The notes beneath the pieces were generated by a model. That model was not told the origin of the DNA, did no database searches, and saw nothing but the letters and a program-made list of their open reading frames with translations. Below are positions 17,592-26,059 of a DNA stretch of 64,000 nt, one piece after another (position 1 is the first letter of the stretch; each line of letters starts with the position of its first letter). This stretch comes from DAOUFU01 sp034429275 (GTDB taxonomy: Bacteria > Chloroflexota > Anaerolineae > Aggregatilineales > Aggregatilineaceae): contig DAOUFU010000151.1 in NCBI GenBank assembly GCA_034429275.1, forward strand, positions 3,761 through 67,760. The letters run 5' to 3'. The position numbers were made by a program, and so were the translations under genes.

Positions 17592-19001
17592 TCATTTCCA
17601 GGGAGCGTGCGTCCACTTGAGCATCACAGGGTGATCGATTTCCATCGGGTCTCTGAGGTCCAGAACCTCTCCTTCGATGGAAACATCCATCCACCCGTTG
17701 GTATACACCGTCACGCCAAGCTCACGCCCCAGCCGAACAGCCGTTCCCCGCACATTGGCCCGCGTATGGGGAGGCGGATACTGCTGCGCGCGGGCGATCT
17801 CCTCTTCGGAAATCAAAGTATCCACCGGGTACAACCGGGAATACAGCCCATCCGGGCTGATCTCGTGGTAGCGCAGGTCCAACGCCTGGAGATCGGTCAG
17901 CACTCCGGGGTCGGCGGGCGGATGGGCGAAAGAACACCCCAGGCGCTGTAAAAACGTATTGAGTATCTGCTTTTTGATAGCCCAATCTGCCCGGTCCCGC
18001 AGCCGCATCGGGTCTTGCTCACAATCTTCCAGGGCACGCCCCCATTCCTCCATGAGCGCCTCGTCCTCGTCCGATGCGCCAAGCAGAGTCAGGTAAGCGT
18101 CGGCGTAGTTATAGTATTCCCATTGAAGCTCGACCGCGGTCAGTGCGCGTCCGTCCTGAAGCTGGACTTTTTCCCGCCCGGTGATATCCCCTGCCAGTGT
18201 CTTGAGAGCTGCCAGTGGGGAGCACAGCGCGGGAGGGCGCTCGATGAACAAATCCTCGACCATGCGCAGCAGCAGCCCGGTGCTGCCCAGCTTGATCCAG
18301 GTTGCCCACCCCGACAGGTTGGCATCCCCCAGGATCGGGTGCAGCCGCCGGAAATTGCCCACGGCAAACGATTCACCCTCGCGCCCCAGGTTGAAGATCG
18401 GGCGATCTTTGGTGGTATCGCGCGAGACGATTGTCTGGATGAAAGCTGACCGCTGCGCAAGCTCGTAACGCAGTTCTGCTCCGCCCGGCCCGCGCCGTGT
18501 GATCAGCCGCCCAGACCCCACCAGAAGCTGACGGGATACCAGGAACGGAACCATCACATGGGCCATATAGCGCACGAAGTGCTCCTGGGTGAGCAGATCG
18601 GCGTCGCGCATCATCTGGTAATTCTCATGACACCCATAGGTGTGGCCATAGTTATCCGCGTTGTTTTTGGTGACCACCAGCCGCCCGTGGATGCCCTGAG
18701 CTTCAAACAACTGCTGGGCGCGCGGCACAACCTGGTAAAACAGGTGATCCGCTGCTTTGTCGTAGATTGCAGCTTCGCGGGCGCTGCGACATTCCGGCAG
18801 CGCCCACTCTGCATGACCGACATCGTGCACCAGCAGCGATCCGTTGACGAGATAGATCGTGCTGGACAGCCCATATCGCTCGGCGAGCGCCTGGGACAAG
18901 ACATCCACCATCGCGCTTGCCCCAGGCGACGTGCCCTCATCGCCAAAAAAGCTGATCGCGTATTCGGTTTCCAGACTGTACACACGATCCTGGAGCGCCA
19001 T
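17592..19001 (-). CDS. pafA: Pup ligase PafA
   Basis: This 469-residue protein is a carboxylate-amine ligase that joins deamidated Pup to target lysines. The PafA/Dop signature opens the protein: SLETEYAI with Glu11 and Glu13, then LLVHDVGHAEWALPE, aligning with PafA's LYLDVGSHPEY and giving catalytic Asp60. TKNNADNYGHTYGCHENY and GDANLSGWATWIKLGSTGLLL follow. It lacks the insertion that marks Dop, so PafA is the better name. Length is close to actinobacterial PafA (about 450-480). It begins 11 bases after Pup and overlaps, or nearly overlaps, the TPR protein. Some positions are less conserved than in actinobacteria (AEWALPE for PEYATAE), so substrate handling may differ. Confidence 0.88.
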   Translation of the reverse strand: MALQDRVYSLETEYAISFFGDEGTSPGASAMVDVLSQALAERYGLSSTIYLVNGSLLVHDVGHAEWALPECRSAREAAIYDKAADHLFYQVVPRAQQLFEAQGIHGRLVVTKNNADNYGHTYGCHENYQMMRDADLLTQEHFVRYMAHVMVPFLVSRQLLVGSGRLITRRGPGGAELRYELAQRSAFIQTIVSRDTTKDRPIFNLGREGESFAVGNFRRLHPILGDANLSGWATWIKLGSTGLLLRMVEDLFIERPPALCSPLAALKTLAGDITGREKVQLQDGRALTAVELQWEYYNYADAYLTLLGASDEDEALMEEWGRALEDCEQDPMRLRDRADWAIKKQILNTFLQRLGCSFAHPPADPGVLTDLQALDLRYHEISPDGLYSRLYPVDTLISEEEIARAQQYPPPHTRANVRGTAVRLGRELGVTVYTNGWMDVSIEGEVLDLRDPMEIDHPVMLKWTHAPWK

Positions 19002-19012
19002 GACCAGGCCCT

Positions 19013-19285
19013 TTACTGGCCACCCTGCTGGCGGAACTGCCGTACACGCATCTCATTCGAGACTTGATCGTCCACTGTCTGCGTGCGGTCCGCACCCAGA
19101 GTGACAGAAGACGGCCCCGGTGTCGGGCTAACAAACCCGCTGATGATGTCATCGATTTGTTCCAGGTCACCCTGCGCCGCAGCATATACTGCTCCGCTTG
19201 ACCCTGGCAGCCCACTCGACGCCTCTTCGGTGCGAAGGCTGCGCCGGACATTAGTTTGTCTGATTTGCTGCTGCTCGTCGCTCAT
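19013..19285 (-). CDS. pup: Divergent Pup-like modifier ending in GGQ
   Basis: This 90-residue, mostly polar, probably disordered protein ends in RQQGGQ, the C-terminus of Pup before its glutamine is deamidated by Dop. It lies between dop and pafA, which supports the identity. A short helix-prone stretch (GDLEQIDDIISGF, 39-51) resembles Pup's coiled-coil-forming region. It differs from classical Pup in length (about 64 in mycobacteria), in a Pro/Ser/Thr linker (52-70), and in having no lysine at all, so Pup chains cannot form on it. The related UBact family is an alternative label. AAGGAAC lies upstream of the ATG. Confidence 0.82.
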   Translation of the reverse strand: MSDEQQQIRQTNVRRSLRTEEASSGLPGSSGAVYAAAQGDLEQIDDIISGFVSPTPGPSSVTLGADRTQTVDDQVSNEMRVRQFRQQGGQ

Positions 19286-19378
19286 TGTTCCTTCTCTCCA
19301 CTCTATCGAGCTTTTCCGACTCGTCTCGGAATCCCACGCTGTGCGTTTACCTCAACTATGGCAAAAACTGCGCGTTCA

Positions 19379-21157
19379 TTACGTACCGCGGTAAAAGTAG
19401 CCAAACATTTGATCGGGCGTTTCGAACTGTCCCCAGACGGCGTCGAGATCCGCCCTGGTGCCCACCAGCGGATTAGGAAACTCCAGCCGGTAGACGAGGT
19501 TGGCCGATTCATCGGGGTGTCGGAGTTTCACATAGCCCCAGTCCAGGGCTGTAATGTGCCGCGCAAACTTTTCCACGATTTTGCCGCGCAGCCAGGCGCG
19601 CGTATCGTCCGGCGGCTCGGTCACGCGCTGCGCGATTTCGTCGTCCGTGAGCAGCCGCTCGACCAGTTGGCGCTGCTGAAGGCGGTAGAACAAGCCCAAC
19701 TCATCACCCGTGCTGCGAATGTCGTGATACTCCAGGTCCAACCGTCGCAGGCCAAAATAGAGTTCGCGCTGCTTTTCGTAATCACCCCAGTCCAGTCCAG
19801 CAGAATCGGCCAGTGCTCGCGCCAGCGAATCACTGGACTGACCGGTCACCTCGGTGCCAACGACCATCTCAATCACAGGCATCCAGTCCAGCACAGCATC
19901 CCACGTTACACCCTGCCCATGCAGGTAACGATCCAGCACCGTCTTTTTGACCGCCCAATCCAACCGCCGCGCCAGGTATGGCATGTTGCCCACCGCCAGC
20001 GCGTCGACCACATCGGCCCACTGCTGCCACACTGCCCACTGCTCATCGGACCCGCCGCCCGCGTTCAGATAGCGTTCGGCCAGGCCAAGATACTGCTCTT
20101 GCAAGTCCACCGCGGTCATCTGCTGACCGTTCTCCAGGGTCAGCGGTTGGTGAAAGGTTAGATCGCGCGAGACCGCCTGGAACGCCGCCACTGGATCGGC
20201 CAGCGTCAGGTCTGCCGAAATGTATCCATCCTCAATCATGTGCAGCACAAGTTGGGTGGTGCCGATCTTGAGATAAGTCGCCATTTCAGACATGTTCGCA
20301 TCGCCCAGAATGACATGCAGGCGGCGGTAGCCCCCCGAATCGCTGTGCGACTCGTCGCGCGTGTTGAACAGAGGTCGGCGGTACGTGGTCTGCGGACCCA
20401 TCAGCATCTCAAAAAAGTCGGCACGCTGCGAAAGCTGGAAACCGGCGGCGGCGGTCTTGTTCTCCGCGCCGACCTTCCCCGCCCCACAGATGACCACCCG
20501 CGAGATCATAAAGGGCAGCAGATAGCGGTAGATTATGTGTGAACGGCGGTGCAGCAGGTTCTCGAATAGCTCCGCGCTCAACAGGTAGTTCTCGTGGCAG
20601 CCATAGCTGGTGCCTTTTTGATCGGAGTTGTTCTTATACACCATGATCTGCTCGCCGGGCGGAAGTGTGCCCGACCGGTTGGCCGCGTTCACGCAGCGCT
20701 CCAGGATGCGCTCGCCCGCCTTGTCCGCCGCGACCACTCCACGCGCCGATAGCGTTTCGGGCGTGCAGTACTCCGGGTGCGCGTGGTCGATATAAAAGCG
20801 CGCGCCGTTGGACAACATCAGGCTGCCCAGGCCATAGGTCACGTTCTGCGCAGCCTGGCTGCTGCCGTTCCCCCCAGACGCCGGTGCAGTCCCTGCCGGG
20901 GGAATTCGCTTTACGATGTTGCGAAGCTCTTCTTCGTCAAACAGATCATCCTCGTCTGGCTCGTCATCCTCGTCCGGAATATTGAACGCCTCGCCAGTGG
21001 TTGTGCCGTAATACCCCCAGGTCGAGATAGCCGGCCCGCCCACTCGCTGATAAGCATTCAGCACCCACTGCGACGCCTGGAACGGGTTAAATACGGGCGC
21101 TCCCCAGGTGATAATTCCGTACTCCGTCTCTATGCCGGCAGCTTTTGGAATGCTCAT
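19379..21157 (-). CDS. dop: Pup deamidase/depupylase Dop
   Basis: This 592-residue protein is homologous to PafA but with Dop features. Dop converts the C-terminal Gln of Pup to Glu and removes Pup from targets. It shows GIETEYGI (8-15), NGARFYIDHAHPEYCTPE with Asp124, YKNNSDQKGTSYGCHENYL, FQLSQRADFFEM, RRLHVILGDANMSE and YLKIGTTQLVLHMIEDG, matching mycobacterial Dop block by block. It is about 90 residues longer. Much of the excess is an acidic-then-Gly/Ser-rich insertion (about 58-105, with DEDDEPDEDDLFDEEE) where the Dop loop lies. I use the ATG at 21157 (MSIPKAAG) because GAGGAG lies six bases upstream; earlier in-frame codons run inside the ATPase gene. The gap to the ATPase gene is ten bases. 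Confidence 0.9.
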   Translation of the reverse strand: MSIPKAAGIETEYGIITWGAPVFNPFQASQWVLNAYQRVGGPAISTWGYYGTTTGEAFNIPDEDDEPDEDDLFDEEELRNIVKRIPPAGTAPASGGNGSSQAAQNVTYGLGSLMLSNGARFYIDHAHPEYCTPETLSARGVVAADKAGERILERCVNAANRSGTLPPGEQIMVYKNNSDQKGTSYGCHENYLLSAELFENLLHRRSHIIYRYLLPFMISRVVICGAGKVGAENKTAAAGFQLSQRADFFEMLMGPQTTYRRPLFNTRDESHSDSGGYRRLHVILGDANMSEMATYLKIGTTQLVLHMIEDGYISADLTLADPVAAFQAVSRDLTFHQPLTLENGQQMTAVDLQEQYLGLAERYLNAGGGSDEQWAVWQQWADVVDALAVGNMPYLARRLDWAVKKTVLDRYLHGQGVTWDAVLDWMPVIEMVVGTEVTGQSSDSLARALADSAGLDWGDYEKQRELYFGLRRLDLEYHDIRSTGDELGLFYRLQQRQLVERLLTDDEIAQRVTEPPDDTRAWLRGKIVEKFARHITALDWGYVKLRHPDESANLVYRLEFPNPLVGTRADLDAVWGQFETPDQMFGYFYRGT

Positions 21158-21167
21158 CCTCCGCTCC

Positions 21168-23627
21168 TCATCTGGCCCGCGCCGATGTCGCAGGCGCGGT
21201 CTGATGCGTATCGTATGGCCGCGGCCTGACCTCGTTCCAGGGATCGAGCGCGCCTGTTCCCAACACCAGTTCCACAAACTTGACCTGCTCTGGCACCTCA
21301 AGATCGGTCGCCAGCCTGGTTTGGGCCAGTTGATCCTTGCTTTCGTCAAACTCCGCCAGGATTGCGGCATTCAGGTCATCCAGGCTGATCCCTTCGGAAG
21401 AGGATTTCTCGCCGAGCACCACGCGCTTGACGGCGCGCTTTTTCGCCCGCGCGATGATATTGGCGATCACTGCCCCGCTCATAAAGTCCTTGACATAAAA
21501 CGTGAAACGGTTCCCCGCATTCGTCAGCACATTCATCTGGCTGGAGGGGCTATAGAGCAGCCGGATGACTTCATCGATCAGGGTTTCGGCCAGCCATTCG
21601 CGCTGCACTTGTGCGGCAAAGAGGGCGGCCAGCTCCTCGTCATTCCCCAACCGCTCGTGCAGCGCCTCCAGGCGGGTGAATAGTTCCCCTACCGCTGAGC
21701 CACGCTTCATGGGTCGCAGCGCCTTTGCCAGCACATCCGCCTCGTCCAAACCGGCCAGGACTTCGTGCACCTTCGCCGATGCCGGGAAAGCAGCCAGTCT
21801 CCCGCGCATCTCCGGCGTGAATGCCAGCGCCAGGCGGCAGTCGCAGCCTTCCGGCAGCAGCGCGCCCAATTCTGCCGGCAGTCGCTCGCCCGCCGTGCCA
21901 TTCGATGCTGCCCGGTATGCCCTGCCGAACACAATCTGCCCCGCAGCTTCCCCTGCCTCAACAGTGATGCCAACCTCGCTCAACGGCAGGGTGGGCAACA
22001 GGTACAGCGCGAAAATATCCCGTGCCGCCTCGCGCGTGGGCCGATCCACCTTGATCTTGATGTCCAGCCGTCCGGGGCGCATGATCGCCGGGTCGATCAG
22101 GTCCGCGCGGTTGCTCGCCCCGATCACGATCAGATTCTCCGAAGCCTCCACGCCGTCCAGCTCGGCCAGGAACTGCGGGACAATCGTCGTCTCGACGTCG
22201 GACGACCGCCCCGATCCGCGCCGCCGGAACATCGACTCCATCTCGTCAAAGAAGATCACGACCGGCGTATAGAAGGTGGCGTAACGCCGGGCTTCCTCGA
22301 AAATCTTGCGGATACGGTGCTCGGTTTCGCCCACATATTTGTCGAGCAGTTCCGGTCCTTTGACATTCAGGAAAAAGCCCCGGATACCATCCTGGGCCGA
22401 AAGCACGGCGCGGATGGTGTGAAGTTCTTTGTCTAGCTCGCTCAGGTCCACCCGGTGATCCGACAGGTACGCAGCCAGATGATCCGCCGCGGTGGCCGGC
22501 GTGAGATCATCCTGCGCCCGCCCTGGTTCCTGCCACGCCGGAACCAACGCGCGGAATCGGTCCAATAACCCGGCCTCATCCGGGTTGTTCACCAGGTCAC
22601 GGTAGAGCACAATGCGTTTTTCCAGTTGAGTCAGGTGGTCGCGGATGGTGCGCGTCAGGTTGTTCGCGACCGCTTTGGCGATCATAGTTTTGCCACAGCC
22701 GGGCGGTCCGTAGAGCAGCAACCCTTTCGGGCGGCTCAGGTGATACTGCTCGAACTGGGCGCGGAACAGGTACGGCAGTTCAATGGCATCGTAAACCTGT
22801 TCGATCTGTCCCTCCAATCCACCGATATCCTCGTAGCCCACATCGGGGATATCTTCGAGCGTCAGGCCGCCGGTTTCATACGCGGGCAGCTTCTCAAAGG
22901 CGAACTTCAGCCCCGGCTCAACCCGCACGATGTCGCCGATCTGCACTCCTTGTTCAAACAACGCATCGCTGATCTCGACCACAATCCCGTCATGACCGCT
23001 CGCACGCACATGCAGGCGCGGACGCACGCGCGCCATTGCCACCCCGCGATCGGCGTCGATGGCCACGATGTCGCCCCGCTTCAGTTCTGACTGCGCCAGT
23101 TCCGGGCCGCACGAAACCTCGATTTCCTCCCCTTCGCGCCAGCGCGCCCGCACAGCCAGCGGATTCCGGGAAGTGCCCCGCGTGACTTCGAGCACTTCCG
23201 CCGCGGCATCTGGTTTGAGAATATTCACCACTTCCGCCGTTTCTCCGCCGGTATAGGGTCCGCGCAGCGCGACTACGTTCTGTTCGTTGTTGAGCAGCAC
23301 TTCCTGGCCGGGGAACATTTCGGCGCGACGTGCGGCGAGGTCTGGGGCGAGATGGACTTCTAGCCGCGCGCTGCCCGATCCGACCACCAGGTCGCGCGCT
23401 TCATCCGGGCTTTCGTGCAGGTAGACCGCGTAATGCAGTGGTGGCTCCAGCGACTTCTTCAATGCCTCGCCCAGCTCGCCAACTTTGCGTTCAAGCAAAG
23501 GCAGCTTTTCGTGGCAATTGGTCCACTGCTCCTCAAATTCCGCCAGCACGCTCCATTCCAGTTCGCCCTGAGTACAGGCGTTTTTGATCAGCTCGGAGAT
23601 CACTCCATGCAAGGCATTTGGATGCAT
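21168..23627 (-). CDS. arc: ARC/Mpa-like AAA proteasomal ATPase, oversized
   Basis: This 819-residue hexameric unfoldase would recognise pupylated proteins. It has an N-terminal helical region (about 1-62), tandem OB-like domains (about 80-250), and an AAA module with Walker A GPPGCGKT (307-314), pore-loop KYVG (430-433), Walker B VIFFDEMES (457-465) and sensor GASNRADLIDPAIMRPGRLD. Two insertions enlarge the AAA module: about 95 residues (323-418) between Walker A and the pore loop, and a second of about 100 after the first AAA domain. Mpa is about 600 residues. The C-terminus ends SARAR, not the GQYL-type tail that docks to 20S. AGGAAACAAG precedes the ATG. It is the first gene of the operon. 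Confidence 0.9.
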   Translation of the reverse strand: MHPNALHGVISELIKNACTQGELEWSVLAEFEEQWTNCHEKLPLLERKVGELGEALKKSLEPPLHYAVYLHESPDEARDLVVGSGSARLEVHLAPDLAARRAEMFPGQEVLLNNEQNVVALRGPYTGGETAEVVNILKPDAAAEVLEVTRGTSRNPLAVRARWREGEEIEVSCGPELAQSELKRGDIVAIDADRGVAMARVRPRLHVRASGHDGIVVEISDALFEQGVQIGDIVRVEPGLKFAFEKLPAYETGGLTLEDIPDVGYEDIGGLEGQIEQVYDAIELPYLFRAQFEQYHLSRPKGLLLYGPPGCGKTMIAKAVANNLTRTIRDHLTQLEKRIVLYRDLVNNPDEAGLLDRFRALVPAWQEPGRAQDDLTPATAADHLAAYLSDHRVDLSELDKELHTIRAVLSAQDGIRGFFLNVKGPELLDKYVGETEHRIRKIFEEARRYATFYTPVVIFFDEMESMFRRRGSGRSSDVETTIVPQFLAELDGVEASENLIVIGASNRADLIDPAIMRPGRLDIKIKVDRPTREAARDIFALYLLPTLPLSEVGITVEAGEAAGQIVFGRAYRAASNGTAGERLPAELGALLPEGCDCRLALAFTPEMRGRLAAFPASAKVHEVLAGLDEADVLAKALRPMKRGSAVGELFTRLEALHERLGNDEELAALFAAQVQREWLAETLIDEVIRLLYSPSSQMNVLTNAGNRFTFYVKDFMSGAVIANIIARAKKRAVKRVVLGEKSSSEGISLDDLNAAILAEFDESKDQLAQTRLATDLEVPEQVKFVELVLGTGALDPWNEVRPRPYDTHQTAPATSARAR

Positions 23628-23833
23628 CTTGTTTCCTGTTCAAAAACCATCACATCGCAGCGCGATCACAAATGGGTGGGCGATTGCGCCAGATGTCTCT
23701 CCACGGACCGTGTAGATTCGGGACATGCTGTGCACATTTATGTCATTTCACCCCGCCCGCGTTACCACGAAAGGACACAAGGCCGGTTGTTTTTTTCAAA
23801 CACAGCGCTTTGTGCCGATGCCCCACACGAGTT

Positions 23834-23865
23834 GGGGGATTGAATGCCCATGCATCCAATCCCCC
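23834..23865. terminator. Strong hairpin between ABC exporter and ARC genes
   Basis: GGGGGATTG (23834-23842) pairs with CAATCCCCC (23857-23865), and the inner GCAT/ATGC extends the stem to 13 bp with one mismatch. It lies 40 bases past the exporter stop and about 200 bases before the ATPase gene on the same strand. A T-run is missing on the minus strand, so termination is plausible but not certain. It separates the exporter from the Ub/Pup operon. Confidence 0.5.
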
Positions 23866-23904
23866 TTTGCGATCCTCTCACCTGCCGGGAAGTTGACGTC
23901 CCGA

Positions 23905-25857
23905 TCAAGCCCTGCTGCGCTGGGCTTCGCGGCTGAACTGGGTCTCGTATAACTGACGGTACAGCCCGCCGCGTGCCAGCAGGTCCGTGTGTGTCCCCTG
24001 CTCCACAATCCGTCCCCGATCCATGACCAGAATCAGGTCTGCCGCCAGGATGGTGCTGAGGCGGTGTGCGATCACCAGGCTGGTGCGCGCCGCCATCACC
24101 GTCTTGAGCGCGTCCTGAATCAGCGCCTCGGACTGGCTATCCAGGTGGCTGGTGGCTTCATCGAGCACCAGGATTCGCGGGTCCTTGAGGATCACGCGGG
24201 CAAGGGCGATCCGCTGCTTTTCTCCGCCGCTCAGCCGGTACCCGCGCTCACCCACCACCGTATCGTACCCATCCGGCAACCCGGCGATGAAGTCATGAAT
24301 GTTTGCCGCACGGCAGGCCGCTTCAAGCTCGGCCTGAGTCGCATCCAGCCTGGCATAGAGTAGGTTGGTTCGGATCGTATCGTGAAACAGGTGTGTTTCC
24401 TGAGTCACCATGCCCACCTGCGCCGCCAGTGAACTCAGCGTCACGTCGCGCAGATCGTGGCCGTCGATGCGAATACATCCTTCGGTTGGATCGTACAGAC
24501 GCGGGATCAGGTACGTCATCGTCGTTTTGCCCGCGCCGCTCGGACCGACCAGCGCCACCAGTTGCCCCGGCGCGATCTCGAAGGTGATGTCTTCGAGCGC
24601 CAGTTCGCGGGCCTGACTTGGCCCGACGAGAGGCTTATCCCCGTGCGCCTCGTCAAACTGGCCATCACCGGAAAGCACCGCCGTGACCATATCGGTCTGA
24701 CCGTGCCGGGTAACCCCGCTGAGCAGGTATTCTTCGCCCACCGTATACCGGAACGTGACATGTTCGAATGCCAGCGCCCCTTGCACATCCTTGAGAACGA
24801 TAGCATCAGGCTTTTCGGCCACATCAAACGGCAGATCAATCACTTCGAAGACTCGCTCGAATGAGACCATCGAAGTAGCAAAAGCCACCGGCGCGTTGGT
24901 TAACTGCTGAAGCGCTCCGTACAACTGGGTCAGATAGGAAGAAAAGGCCACAATCGTCCCGATCGTGAACACGCCGCGCAGCACCAGGTGACCGCCGACC
25001 CAATAAACCAGCGCGGTGCCGATCGCCCCTACCAGGCCCAGGATCACAAAAAACTGGCTGCCCATCACTGCGCGCCTGACCCCGGTATCGCGCACCAACC
25101 CGGCGCGAGTCTCAAAGCGTGCAATCTCCGTCGCGCTGCGCCCAAACAGGCGTACCAGCAGCACACCGCCAATGTTCAGCGTCTCGTTCATGACCGCGTT
25201 CATTTGCGCGTTGTAATCCATCGCCTGCCGCGCAATGGCGCGCAGTCTTCCGCCGAGTCGCCGTGCCGCCCAAATGAACGCAGGCAGGACCATCACGCCC
25301 AGCAGCGTCAGCCGCCACTCCAGCGTCAGCATCACGGCCAGGATAGCGATCACCTGGATGAGATTGGTCACAATGTCAACGATGGTGCTGCTGATGGCCC
25401 GCTGCGCGTCAATCACGTCATTGTTGAGCCGGCTCATCAGTTCGCCCGTTTTGGTATGCGTGAAAAAGCGCAGCGACATCCGCTGCAAATGACCGTACAG
25501 CGCTACCCGCAGGTCATAGATCACGCCTTCGCCGATAGAGGCATTGAGCCACCGCTGGTATACCCCAATCGCCCCGGTCAGCAGGGGAATCAACACCAGG
25601 GACACGGCCAGAAGGTTCAGTTGGCGAGCATCTCCCGACGGCAGGGTGTGGTCGATCAACTGGCGCATAATGAGCGGAGTGAGCAGCCCTAGTCCGGTGA
25701 CGATCAGAATCGTCAGCAGCAGCAGGCCGATCTGCCAGGCATAGGGCCGGGCATAACCGATGACTCGTCTGAGCAGCGGCCAGGTCAGCGAACGCCGCCG
25801 GGCGGAATCTTCATCGCTGCGGATGTAGCCCCACCAACCCCCGTGATGAAATCCCAT
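23905..25857 (-). CDS. ABC exporter, fused permease/ATPase (MsbA/MDR type)
   Basis: This 650-residue half-transporter probably acts as a dimer to export drugs, lipids or peptides. Six membrane helices (about 35-330) precede an ATPase with Walker A GPSGAGKTT, Q-loop VTQETHLF, signature LSGGEKQR, Walker B ILVLDEATSHLD and H-loop IAHRLST. Between the first ATPase strand (FEHVTFRY) and the usual LxDIxFxI strand there is an inserted segment of about 45 residues (about 375-420) containing TRHGQTDMV and a Gly/Asp-rich stretch. AAGGAGGTACG precedes the ATG. It is divergent from transaldolase. Substrate unknown. Confidence 0.9.
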   Translation of the reverse strand: MGFHHGGWWGYIRSDEDSARRRSLTWPLLRRVIGYARPYAWQIGLLLLTILIVTGLGLLTPLIMRQLIDHTLPSGDARQLNLLAVSLVLIPLLTGAIGVYQRWLNASIGEGVIYDLRVALYGHLQRMSLRFFTHTKTGELMSRLNNDVIDAQRAISSTIVDIVTNLIQVIAILAVMLTLEWRLTLLGVMVLPAFIWAARRLGGRLRAIARQAMDYNAQMNAVMNETLNIGGVLLVRLFGRSATEIARFETRAGLVRDTGVRRAVMGSQFFVILGLVGAIGTALVYWVGGHLVLRGVFTIGTIVAFSSYLTQLYGALQQLTNAPVAFATSMVSFERVFEVIDLPFDVAEKPDAIVLKDVQGALAFEHVTFRYTVGEEYLLSGVTRHGQTDMVTAVLSGDGQFDEAHGDKPLVGPSQARELALEDITFEIAPGQLVALVGPSGAGKTTMTYLIPRLYDPTEGCIRIDGHDLRDVTLSSLAAQVGMVTQETHLFHDTIRTNLLYARLDATQAELEAACRAANIHDFIAGLPDGYDTVVGERGYRLSGGEKQRIALARVILKDPRILVLDEATSHLDSQSEALIQDALKTVMAARTSLVIAHRLSTILAADLILVMDRGRIVEQGTHTDLLARGGLYRQLYETQFSREAQRSRA

Positions 25858-26059
25858 CGTACCTCCTTCCGGTAATAATTTCAGCTTCGCTGCTCAGATT
25901 GTAGCCAAACACTCGCCCACTTCCCCAGGAAAGTGCCACACAAGATCACCCCTTCAAGAACCCTCGTGCTGTCAATTTTAACAGCCCATTCTGCACGAAA
26001 ATGCGGTACACTAACGCCCTCTGCGAAACCAGTCTGTCCTTTAGTGTCGGAGAACCCAG

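Noticed and set aside
4078..23627. 20S proteasome alpha/beta subunits within the Pup/Ub locus
   Set aside because: Looked for a Thr-nucleophile Ntn-hydrolase pair on both strands; every frame in the region is accounted for by other families.
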